This document shows, in pieces, positions 57,779 through 64,000 of a DNA stretch of 64,000 nucleotides. The translations under genes and the position numbers were made by a program. The stretch is from Oceanicola sp. 502str15. GTDB lineage: Bacteria; Pseudomonadota; Alphaproteobacteria; Rhodobacterales; Rhodobacteraceae. The stretch is taken from the NCBI RefSeq assembly GCF_024105635.1, contig NZ_WYDQ01000002.1, positions 138,881 through 202,880 of the forward strand, read 5' to 3'. The notes beneath the pieces are model-generated. The model did not search any database, had not been told where the DNA came from, and saw only the letters and a program-made list of their open reading frames with translations. The number at the start of each line of letters is the position of its first letter. Position 1 is the stretch's first letter.

Positions 57779-58537
57779 CTAGTCTGCAACGTCGGTCCTG
57801 CCGAGCCAGCGAAACGCGCTTTCCAGGTCGGGCTCGGCCTCCGCGCTGTCGAGTTGAAGTTCCTCGCGAATGTGATCGAGATGATGCGCCATCGCGGCGG
57901 AAGCGGTTTCACCATCACCCTGAGCGATGGCCTTCACGATATCGCTATGCTCGTCGCGGGGGCAGCCCAAGTCACGCTCGGCATGGACGAGAATGGCAAG
58001 GCAGGTCAGCACCTGCAACTCGGTCATGCAGCGAATGAGATAGGGATTTCCGTTAATTTCGGCGAGTTTCATGTGGAACTCGCCGGTCAGCCGCACCAGC
58101 CGCGGCCGATTGTTCTCGGCCCGCGCCTCCGCCTCCATCGCGACATGATGCTCGAGTATCTTCAGGTTCTCGGCGCTGCGCCGGGATGCAATGGAACCCA
58201 CCATGGGCGGCTCGATCATGTGACGCATCTCCAGCATCATGCCCGCCTCCCGGCGGCTCGGCGAAGCGATGACATGGCCGATGTTGGGCGTCTTAATGAA
58301 AACCCCGATCTCCGAAAGCTTGTTCATCGACAGCCGCACGACTGTGCGGCTCACGTTGAACGCATCCGCCAACTGAGACTCGGTAATCCGGGCACCCGGC
58401 GGCAGACGATGCTCGAAGATCGCCAGGATCAGGCGGCGGGTAATTTCGCTAGCCGCATAGCCATGTTTGAGGCGCTGGGGCGATTCGTCCCCTTCGCTCC
58501 CTCCAGCTTGAGGGCCAGACAAAAGATCAAGCATCAT
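57779..58537 (-). CDS. GntR-family (FCD-domain) transcriptional regulator
   Basis: A 252-residue regulator. The winged HTH spans about 27-95 (ITRRLILAIFEHRLPPGARITESQLADAFNVSRTVVRLSMNKLSE), and the C-terminal FCD domain is all-helical (MMLEMRHMIEPPMVGSIASRRSAENL, FHMKLAEINGNPYLIRCM, HADH-like AMAHHLDHI with metal-ligand histidines). It is divergent from the peptide/opine-type ABC operon and likely controls it. A perfect dyad lies three bases before its start codon. Confidence 0.88.
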   Translation of the reverse strand: MMLDLLSGPQAGGSEGDESPQRLKHGYAASEITRRLILAIFEHRLPPGARITESQLADAFNVSRTVVRLSMNKLSEIGVFIKTPNIGHVIASPSRREAGMMLEMRHMIEPPMVGSIASRRSAENLKILEHHVAMEAEARAENNRPRLVRLTGEFHMKLAEINGNPYLIRCMTELQVLTCLAILVHAERDLGCPRDEHSDIVKAIAQGDGETASAAMAHHLDHIREELQLDSAEAEPDLESAFRWLGRTDVAD

Positions 58538-58540
58538 GGC

Positions 58541-58555
58541 GTTTAATCCTTAAAC
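58541..58555. promoter_or_regulatory. Perfect 15-bp dyad before the GntR gene
   Basis: GTTTAA-TCC-TTAAAC, immediately upstream of the GntR start codon in the divergent promoter region. Its length and symmetry suit a GntR-family site, so autoregulation and control of the ABC operon are plausible. Only this one copy was found. Confidence 0.5.
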
Positions 58556-58769
58556 ACGCGGCGCTAAGCTGCCTAATTATTGGGCTCAAACCTTCGTCCG
58601 CGGTGGTTTCAAGGACTATGAAGCAAGTCCTGAAAGATTTCAATTGACGTATTTCTCATGGCGCTCATCATTGTATCCAATGGCAAAAACAAGTCATTAA
58701 GAACCTCATATGCGCCGCGTCTCTCTCTTCTTCAGCGCGCACGACAACAAAGACCAACGGGAGTTTGGA

Positions 58770-60413
58770 ATGACAGAAGAAATTGAATCCCCCGAGTTGA
58801 CGAAGCGTCTCAAGCACCTCAACCGGCGTGCGGCCCTGAAGCTTGCCGCTGTCGGCGCGCTCGCGCTGAGCATCTTGCAACCGTCTGACGCATGGGCGCA
58901 GACGCCGAACGAGACCCTCATCGTCGCCGGCCCGCGGACCCCGGAGTCGCTTGATCAGGAGTATCCGCCGACCGAGGCCGTGCACGAGATGCGGCGCAAC
59001 GTTTACGAGCGCCTCCTTGCCTATGAGATGGCCGAGGGTGACGACGGTGTGCTCTATGAGGATTTCGACACCATCGGCGGCTCCCTCGCGGAAAGCTGGG
59101 AGGTATCCGACGACTTCACCTCAATCACCTTCACCTTGCGCGACGACGTCGTGAGCAGCTGGGGCAACCCGCTCGACGCCGACGACGTGATGTGGTCTTT
59201 CGAGCGCGGCTGGAACCTCAAGTCGAACTTCCACTGGTACATGACACAGGTGCTGAAGATCGAAGACTTCGACACTGCCTTTACCAAGATCGACGATCAG
59301 ACCGTCAGCGTGACCATCCCCAACCCCTCGCCGCTTCTCGAAAAGCTTTGGACGAACAGCGACCTCGGCATTCTGGACGCCGACAAGATGCAGGAGATCG
59401 CCACCGAGGACGATCCTTGGGGGCAGCGCTGGCTTGCCACTAACTCGGCCTCATTCGGGCCCTACTCGGTGTCGAAGTACACCCCCGGCCAAGAAGTAAT
59501 CTACGAAGCGAACGAAGACTATTTTCGCGGCGCCCCTGCGATCAAGCGGGTGATCTTCCGCGAGATGCCCACCAGCGCCAACCGCGTGGCCGCCCTGCAG
59601 GCCGGCGCCGTGGACGTGGCCGAATATCTCTCGCCGCGCGAGCTCTCGCTGCTGGGAAACATGCCGGGTGTTCGCGTCGAACAGGTGTTCGGCAACTACA
59701 TCCACCGGGTCGAGATGCAAAACGAGATGCCCCCGTTCGACGATCCGAAGGTGCGCCAGGCAATGAACTATCTCGTCCCCCGCGACGAGATCGCCGAAGC
59801 CGTCTATTTCGGCACCGCGCGCGCCACCAAGAGTCCGGTTTCCGAGATCTACCCAGCCTTTACCGACGAGTACTTCGAGTATGAAAACAATGTGGAGAAG
59901 GCCAAGGAACTGCTGGCCGAAGCGGGCTACCCCGACGGGTTCGAAACCGAGCTGGGCTACCGGACCGGCGACCAGATCGAGGAAGAGCTTGCCGTGATCC
60001 TGCAAACGGCCTTCGCCCGGGCCGGTGTGACCGTCCAGCTCTCCAAGCTGCCGGCCTCAACGCTGGTGGAGCGCTATACGCAGGGCGAGATCGCGATGTA
60101 CTTCTTCCGCGATATGGCCATCGTGCCTGATGCGGCCTATGTCGCGAACCTCTGGCTGAATTCGAACTCACTCATCGACTACTCGAATTTCCACAGCGAT
60201 GAGGTGAACGAGCTCATAAACAACGCCCTTTCCTCGACGGACGAGGAAACCCGCGTGGCCGACATGATGCGTGTTCAACAGATCACGATGGAAGAAGCAC
60301 CCTGGGTGTTCCTGTTCAACCCGGGCTACCAGCTTGCCATGCGTGAGAACGTGCAGGGCTACTCCTGGTACACCCCCAACGGCAACGCGTGGTTCGACTT
60401 CCACAAGGAATAA
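58770..60413 (+). CDS. Family 5 extracellular substrate-binding protein (dipeptide/opine type), probable Tat export
   Basis: A 547-residue binding protein from ATG MTEEIESPEL, with GGGAG upstream. The leader NRRAALKLAAVGALALS has a twin-arginine pattern, suggesting Tat export rather than Sec. The SBP family 5 core begins TLIVAGPRTPESLDQEYPPTEAV, with SESWEVSDDFTSITFTLRDDV and NLWLNSNSLIDYSNFHSDEVNELIN later. It binds peptides, opines or glycosidic compounds for the two permeases and the fused ATPase downstream. Its GntR regulator lies divergent. Confidence 0.85.
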   Translation: MTEEIESPELTKRLKHLNRRAALKLAAVGALALSILQPSDAWAQTPNETLIVAGPRTPESLDQEYPPTEAVHEMRRNVYERLLAYEMAEGDDGVLYEDFDTIGGSLAESWEVSDDFTSITFTLRDDVVSSWGNPLDADDVMWSFERGWNLKSNFHWYMTQVLKIEDFDTAFTKIDDQTVSVTIPNPSPLLEKLWTNSDLGILDADKMQEIATEDDPWGQRWLATNSASFGPYSVSKYTPGQEVIYEANEDYFRGAPAIKRVIFREMPTSANRVAALQAGAVDVAEYLSPRELSLLGNMPGVRVEQVFGNYIHRVEMQNEMPPFDDPKVRQAMNYLVPRDEIAEAVYFGTARATKSPVSEIYPAFTDEYFEYENNVEKAKELLAEAGYPDGFETELGYRTGDQIEEELAVILQTAFARAGVTVQLSKLPASTLVERYTQGEIAMYFFRDMAIVPDAAYVANLWLNSNSLIDYSNFHSDEVNELINNALSSTDEETRVADMMRVQQITMEEAPWVFLFNPGYQLAMRENVQGYSWYTPNGNAWFDFHKE

Positions 60414-60481
60414 GGCGCCAAAGCTCCTCCAGTCGGCCGGGCCCACCCCGGCCGACATTCCTACCTCCAGTGGATACCGAA

Positions 60482-61522
60482 ATGACCCTTTTCGCGATGT
60501 GGCAGCGATTGCCGCGCTTTTTGCGCATTCTTCTCAAACGCTTGCCGATGGTCATCCCCCAGGTGCTGGGCGTGATCTTCGTCACCTTCATGCTGGTTCG
60601 GCTTCTGCCAGGCGATCCTGCGTTGCTGATGCTCGGCAACATGGCGACCGAGGAAAGCATCCAGAATCTGCGGGATCAGCTTGGGCTGAACGATAGTCTC
60701 ATTGAGCAGTTCGTCAGCTATCTCGGTGGGGTCGTCCGCGGAGACCTCGGGATTTCGCTCTTCACCTCGAACCCGGTCGCCGTCGACCTGATGGAACGCG
60801 CACCGGCGACGCTCGAGATGATCTTCTACGCCATGTTGCTGACCGTGCTGATCGGCGTGACCGTGGCCGTGCTCGCCGTGGTCCGTCCCGGCGGAGTTGC
60901 CGACTACATTAGCCGCTTCTACGGCATGGCAGCTGGCGCAATCCCCGACTTCTGGGTCGGCCTGCTGCTGATCTTCTTCCTCTTCTCGGTCTTGGGCGTC
61001 GCCCCGGCGCCCTTCGGCCGGATAGACCCGATGGTGACGCCCCCGCCGACGATCACCGGCTTCTACACCTTCGATGCGCTGATGACCGGTAATTTCGATG
61101 CCTTCAGATCGGCGGCCGGGCGCCTGATCCTGCCGGTGCTGACGCTCACGATCGTCAATGCCGGAGCGCTGATGAAGATGAGCAAGACGGCCTTCGCCGA
61201 CATCTGGCGCGCAGATTTCATCCGCCACCAGCGGGCCAGTGGCCTGCCTCAGGGGCGCATCATCCGTAGTGCCCTGCGCAACAGCCTGCCGCCTGTCATC
61301 ACGCTGGTGGGCTTTCTGATGGGCTTCCTGCTCGGCGCCGCGGTGCTGGTGGAAACGATCTTCTCCTGGGGCGGGCTTGGGCAGTACGCCGTGCAGGCCG
61401 TCACCTACTCCGACTACCCGGCACTGCAAGGCTTCGTGCTCGTCGCCGCCGTATTCATCCTCGTCGTCTATCTGGTCGTGGACATCCTCTACGAACTGAC
61501 CGACCCCCGCATCCAGACGTGA
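60482..61522 (+). CDS. DppB-type ABC transporter permease
   Basis: A 346-residue permease from MTLFAMWQRLPRFLRIL. The DppB landmarks are VIFVTFMLVRLLPGDPALLMLG near the N-terminus, the DPxL-type QLGLNDSLIEQFVSYLGGVVRGDLG segment and the C-terminal ATPase-contact loop RQRASGLPQGRIIRSALRNSLPPVI, followed by VLVETIFSWGGLGQY. About six membrane segments. The stop overlaps the next gene. Confidence 0.9.
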   Translation: MTLFAMWQRLPRFLRILLKRLPMVIPQVLGVIFVTFMLVRLLPGDPALLMLGNMATEESIQNLRDQLGLNDSLIEQFVSYLGGVVRGDLGISLFTSNPVAVDLMERAPATLEMIFYAMLLTVLIGVTVAVLAVVRPGGVADYISRFYGMAAGAIPDFWVGLLLIFFLFSVLGVAPAPFGRIDPMVTPPPTITGFYTFDALMTGNFDAFRSAAGRLILPVLTLTIVNAGALMKMSKTAFADIWRADFIRHQRASGLPQGRIIRSALRNSLPPVITLVGFLMGFLLGAAVLVETIFSWGGLGQYAVQAVTYSDYPALQGFVLVAAVFILVVYLVVDILYELTDPRIQT

Positions 61523-62376
61523 GCAGCCTTATGAGAAGAACGGCCGACTTCCTTCGTTTCGTCATGCGCCGCCCCGGAGCGGCCTTCGGGCTCGCCCTGC
61601 TGATCCTGCAGATCGCAGCGATCCTTTTCGCGCCGCTGGTGGCCACCCATTCGCCGACGCAGGCCAACCCGCTCATGTCGCTCAAGCCGCCCTCGACGGA
61701 GCACTGGCTCGGAACCGACGTGTCGGGAATGGACATCTACTCGCGCATAGTGTTCGCCACACGCATCAATCTGCTCATCTCGGTCACGGCGGTGGCCACC
61801 GCCTTCCTCATCGGGGTGCCCATCGGGCTGGTCGTGGGCTACTATCGCAACTGGTCGAGCACGCTGGTGATGCGTGTCTTCGACTTCATCCAGTCGTTCC
61901 CCGTCTTCGTCCTCGGCATGGCGCTTGTCTCTGTGATGGGACAGGAGATCTGGAACGTCTCGATCGTGCTGGCCGTGCTCTTCGTGCCGGTCTTTGCCCG
62001 ACTGATCCGGGCCGAAGCCCTGTCCCTGCGCGACCGTCCCTTCGTGGCGGCAGCACGCTGCTCCGGGGCGAGGGACCGCCAGATCATGTTCCGACATATC
62101 CTGCCCAATGCCCTGACGCCGGCCATCGTGCAGATTTCGATCTCGCTGGGCATGGCCATTCTGCTCACCGCCGGACTTTCCTTCATCGGGGCCGGAGTGC
62201 GGATGCCGACGCCCGAATGGGGCCTCATGGTCTCGGTCGGATCGCAGCAGATGATCCTTGGTGTCTGGTGGGTCGCCCTGTTCCCCGGGCTGGCAATCAT
62301 CTTCTCCGTGCTGAGCTTCTCCCTGCTAGCGGACAGCCTGCGCGAATACGTGGACCCGCGGAGGGAGCGCCGCTGA
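61519..62376 (+). CDS. DppC-type ABC transporter permease
   Basis: A 285-residue permease; a GTG start overlaps the previous stop (GTGA), and an ATG four codons later is the alternative. DppC blocks are TEHWLGTDVSGMDIYSRIVFATRINL, the loop EALSLRDRPFVAAARCSGARDRQIMFRHILPNALTP and LTAGLSFIGAGVRMPTPEWGLMV. It pairs with the DppB-type permease. Its stop abuts the ATPase start (TGATG). Confidence 0.92.
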   Translation: MSSLMRRTADFLRFVMRRPGAAFGLALLILQIAAILFAPLVATHSPTQANPLMSLKPPSTEHWLGTDVSGMDIYSRIVFATRINLLISVTAVATAFLIGVPIGLVVGYYRNWSSTLVMRVFDFIQSFPVFVLGMALVSVMGQEIWNVSIVLAVLFVPVFARLIRAEALSLRDRPFVAAARCSGARDRQIMFRHILPNALTPAIVQISISLGMAILLTAGLSFIGAGVRMPTPEWGLMVSVGSQQMILGVWWVALFPGLAIIFSVLSFSLLADSLREYVDPRRERR

Positions 62377-63989
62377 TGCAATCGACAAACACAAAACCGA
62401 TCCTCACCACCGACGGCCTCAGCGTGGCTTTCGGCGACACCACCGTCCTCCACGACATCTCGCTCGAACTGCATCCCGACGAAGTGCTGGGAGTTGTCGG
62501 AGAGACGGGCGCCGGTAAGTCCGTGCTCGCCCGCTCCCTGATCGACTTGCTGCCCGGAAAGGGACGCATCAGCGGCGGGCAGGTGCTGATAGACGGAAAG
62601 AACCTTCAAGCGATGTCGCCACAGGAACGCCGGCAATTGCGCGGCGGGAAGATCTCGCTGATCGGCACCGATGCCAAGTCACTGCTCGACCCGGTCCGAC
62701 CTGTCGGCGCCCAGGTGGCCGACGTGCTCCAGGCGCACAAGGGGCTCTCGGCGAAACAGGCGAAGGCCGAGGCCATCGAGATCTTCACCCAGGTCGGGAT
62801 AGTTGACCCCGAAAGCCGCGCTGAGGCCTATCCGCACCAGCTTTCGGGTGGCATGGCACAGCGGGTCGTCATTGCCATGGCGCTCATCGCCGAGCCGGAG
62901 GTCATCCTGGCGGACGACGCAACTCTGGGGCTCGACGCGACGATCCAGGTGCAGGTGCTTGACCTGCTGCTGGCGCGCTGCCGCGAGGCCGGGGTGGCTG
63001 CTGTCATCATCACCCATGATCTGGGTATCGTTGCCCGCTACTGTAGCCGCGTCGCGATCATGCGCGACGGCCGCATCGTTGAAGACGGCGAGACCCGCAC
63101 CTTTCTCAATCGGCCCTCCACGGCCTATGGTGCCGAATTGCTGAGTGCCGCTCGCGCTCGCCCTGTGCCGATGACGGTGCAGGATAGCGAAGAGGGTGCC
63201 GCCGACCAACCGATCATCGAGGTGGTCAACCTCGTGAAGCACTTCAACACATCCTCGGGCCACGTGGTGAAGGCGGTCGACGATGTCTCCTTCGCGATCC
63301 GCCCGGGCGAGACGCTGGCGCTGGTCGGCGAAAGCGGCTCTGGCAAGACCACCGTTGGCCAGTGTCTCGTTCGGTTGCTCGAGACCGACCGCGGCGCCGT
63401 GCTCTTCAGGGGCAAAGACGTTTTGCCGCTTTCGGACGGGCTTTTCCGCCCGCTCCGGCGCGATATCCAGATGGTGTTCCAAGAGCCCTACGTCGCCCTG
63501 AATCCCCGCTGGACGGTCGACCGGCTCGTCGCTGAACCACTGGCGCTCAATCCGGAGATGAAGAGCGCCGCACAGCGACGCGACCGGGTCATGGAGATGC
63601 TCGAACTGGTTGGCCTGAGACCCGCGCAGGCCGAGGCCTTTCCGCACGAGCTGACTGCCGGCGAGCAGAAACGCGTGGGCATGGCTCGGGCGCTGGTGAC
63701 GAAGCCCGGCTTCGTAGTCTTCGACGAGCCAACCACGGCCCTCGATATCCGGGTGCGCGCGCAGATCATCGACCTGGTGCGCGACCTCCAGAGCGAGATG
63801 AACCTCGCAACGCTCTTTATCACCCACGATCTCAACTCCGTGCGCTCTCTCGCGCACCGGGTTGCCGTCATGCGCTACGGCAAGATCGTGGAGACGGGCG
63901 AGACCGAGCGGATCTTCTCCAGACCGCGGGACAACTATACCAAGATGCTTCTCGGCGCCGAGCTGCCGATCGAGAGCTTCGCAGGATGA
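62376..63989 (+). CDS. Fused double ATPase of dipeptide-type ABC transporter (DppD-DppF-like)
   Basis: A 537-residue protein with two complete ABC domains in one chain. Domain 1: Walker A GETGAGKS near 41-48, signature LSGGMAQRV, Walker B VILADDATLGLD with an Asp in place of the usual Glu. Domain 2: Walker A GESGSGKT near 320-327, signature LTAGEQKRV, Walker B FVVFDEPTTALD. The domain-1 Walker B ADDATLGLD lacks the standard DEP, so that site may be degenerate. The start is ATG at the TGATG overlap with GGAGGG nearby. It powers the DppBC-type permeases. Confidence 0.9.
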   Translation: MQSTNTKPILTTDGLSVAFGDTTVLHDISLELHPDEVLGVVGETGAGKSVLARSLIDLLPGKGRISGGQVLIDGKNLQAMSPQERRQLRGGKISLIGTDAKSLLDPVRPVGAQVADVLQAHKGLSAKQAKAEAIEIFTQVGIVDPESRAEAYPHQLSGGMAQRVVIAMALIAEPEVILADDATLGLDATIQVQVLDLLLARCREAGVAAVIITHDLGIVARYCSRVAIMRDGRIVEDGETRTFLNRPSTAYGAELLSAARARPVPMTVQDSEEGAADQPIIEVVNLVKHFNTSSGHVVKAVDDVSFAIRPGETLALVGESGSGKTTVGQCLVRLLETDRGAVLFRGKDVLPLSDGLFRPLRRDIQMVFQEPYVALNPRWTVDRLVAEPLALNPEMKSAAQRRDRVMEMLELVGLRPAQAEAFPHELTAGEQKRVGMARALVTKPGFVVFDEPTTALDIRVRAQIIDLVRDLQSEMNLATLFITHDLNSVRSLAHRVAVMRYGKIVETGETERIFSRPRDNYTKMLLGAELPIESFAG

Positions 63990-64000
63990 AGGACGCAAGG
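63986..64000 (+). CDS. Start of a further gene at the right edge
   Basis: An ATG overlaps the ATPase stop (ATGA) and is followed in frame by Lys-Asp-Ala-Arg before the window ends. The overlap suits another gene of the same operon. Too short for any product call. Confidence 0.35.

Overview
The window is GC-rich DNA from an alphaproteobacterium. Gene content and style suggest the Rhodobacterales (Roseobacter/Paracoccus-like): a Liv transporter with acyl-CoA genes, an IolC-DUF2090 fusion, single-domain ribose-type ABC ATPases, and plasmid backbone genes of the RadC / DUF736 / ArdC / DUF3768 / ParB-like type. It reads as part of a large plasmid or integrated conjugative element carrying several catabolic cargo blocks. 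No rRNA, tRNA or CRISPR array was seen.

Region 1 (1-10.7 kb) is an acyl-CoA catabolic block. A minus-strand operon with overlapping genes runs from a periplasmic LivK-type protein through LivH, LivM, LivG and LivF to two acyl-CoA dehydrogenases (one long, one short), an SCP-x type thiolase and a MaoC-type hydratase cut by the left edge. A divergent enoyl-CoA hydratase, an SDR and a NIPSNAP protein complete it. The set resembles side-chain beta-oxidation of a bulky acid imported by the Liv system. The substrate is not visible.

Region 2 (10.9-20.9 kb) is mobile or plasmid backbone: an IS21 istA remnant, a TraG/VirD4 coupling ATPase, a relaxase, a MobC-like protein with a good promoter and a candidate oriT, an IS110-family element of IS1111 type, a DUF2493 protein, a strongly structured intergenic region and a secreted SNase-like nuclease.

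Region 3 (21.0-28.6 kb) is cargo: a Rieske ferredoxin, a membrane di-iron hydroxylase, a PanB-like TIM-barrel protein and a ribose-type ABC transporter, with a divergent LacI-type regulator.

Region 4 (28.7-40.8 kb) is backbone again: RadC, DUF736 tandem, a 1415-residue methyltransferase / Strawberry-notch-like helicase, a RelE/RelB-type toxin-antitoxin pair, a ParB-like protein, DUF3768 and ArdC. A recurring ~20 bp motif and related palindromes sit in front of several of these genes.

Region 5 (41.2-57.5 kb) is a cyclitol catabolic block. One long minus-strand operon runs iolI-like, ABC transporter (binding protein, permease, ATPase), iolG, a second Gfo/Idh dehydrogenase, iolC-DUF2090, iolD, iolE, a small membrane protein and iolB. 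Beside it are two paralogous LacI regulators and a MocD-like di-iron oxygenase / MocE-like Rieske ferredoxin / PanB-like operon. The layout suggests uptake and oxidative O-demethylation of a methylated inositol or rhizopine-like compound, followed by inositol breakdown. iolA and a ferredoxin reductase are absent from the window.

Region 6 (57.8-64 kb) is a GntR regulator divergent from a dipeptide/opine-type ABC transporter with a fused double ATPase.

The most interesting signal is that regions 3 and 5 each contain the same unusual trio (PanB-like + Rieske ferredoxin + membrane di-iron oxygenase), but built around two unrelated oxygenase families. This looks like an exchangeable, substrate-specific oxidation module.
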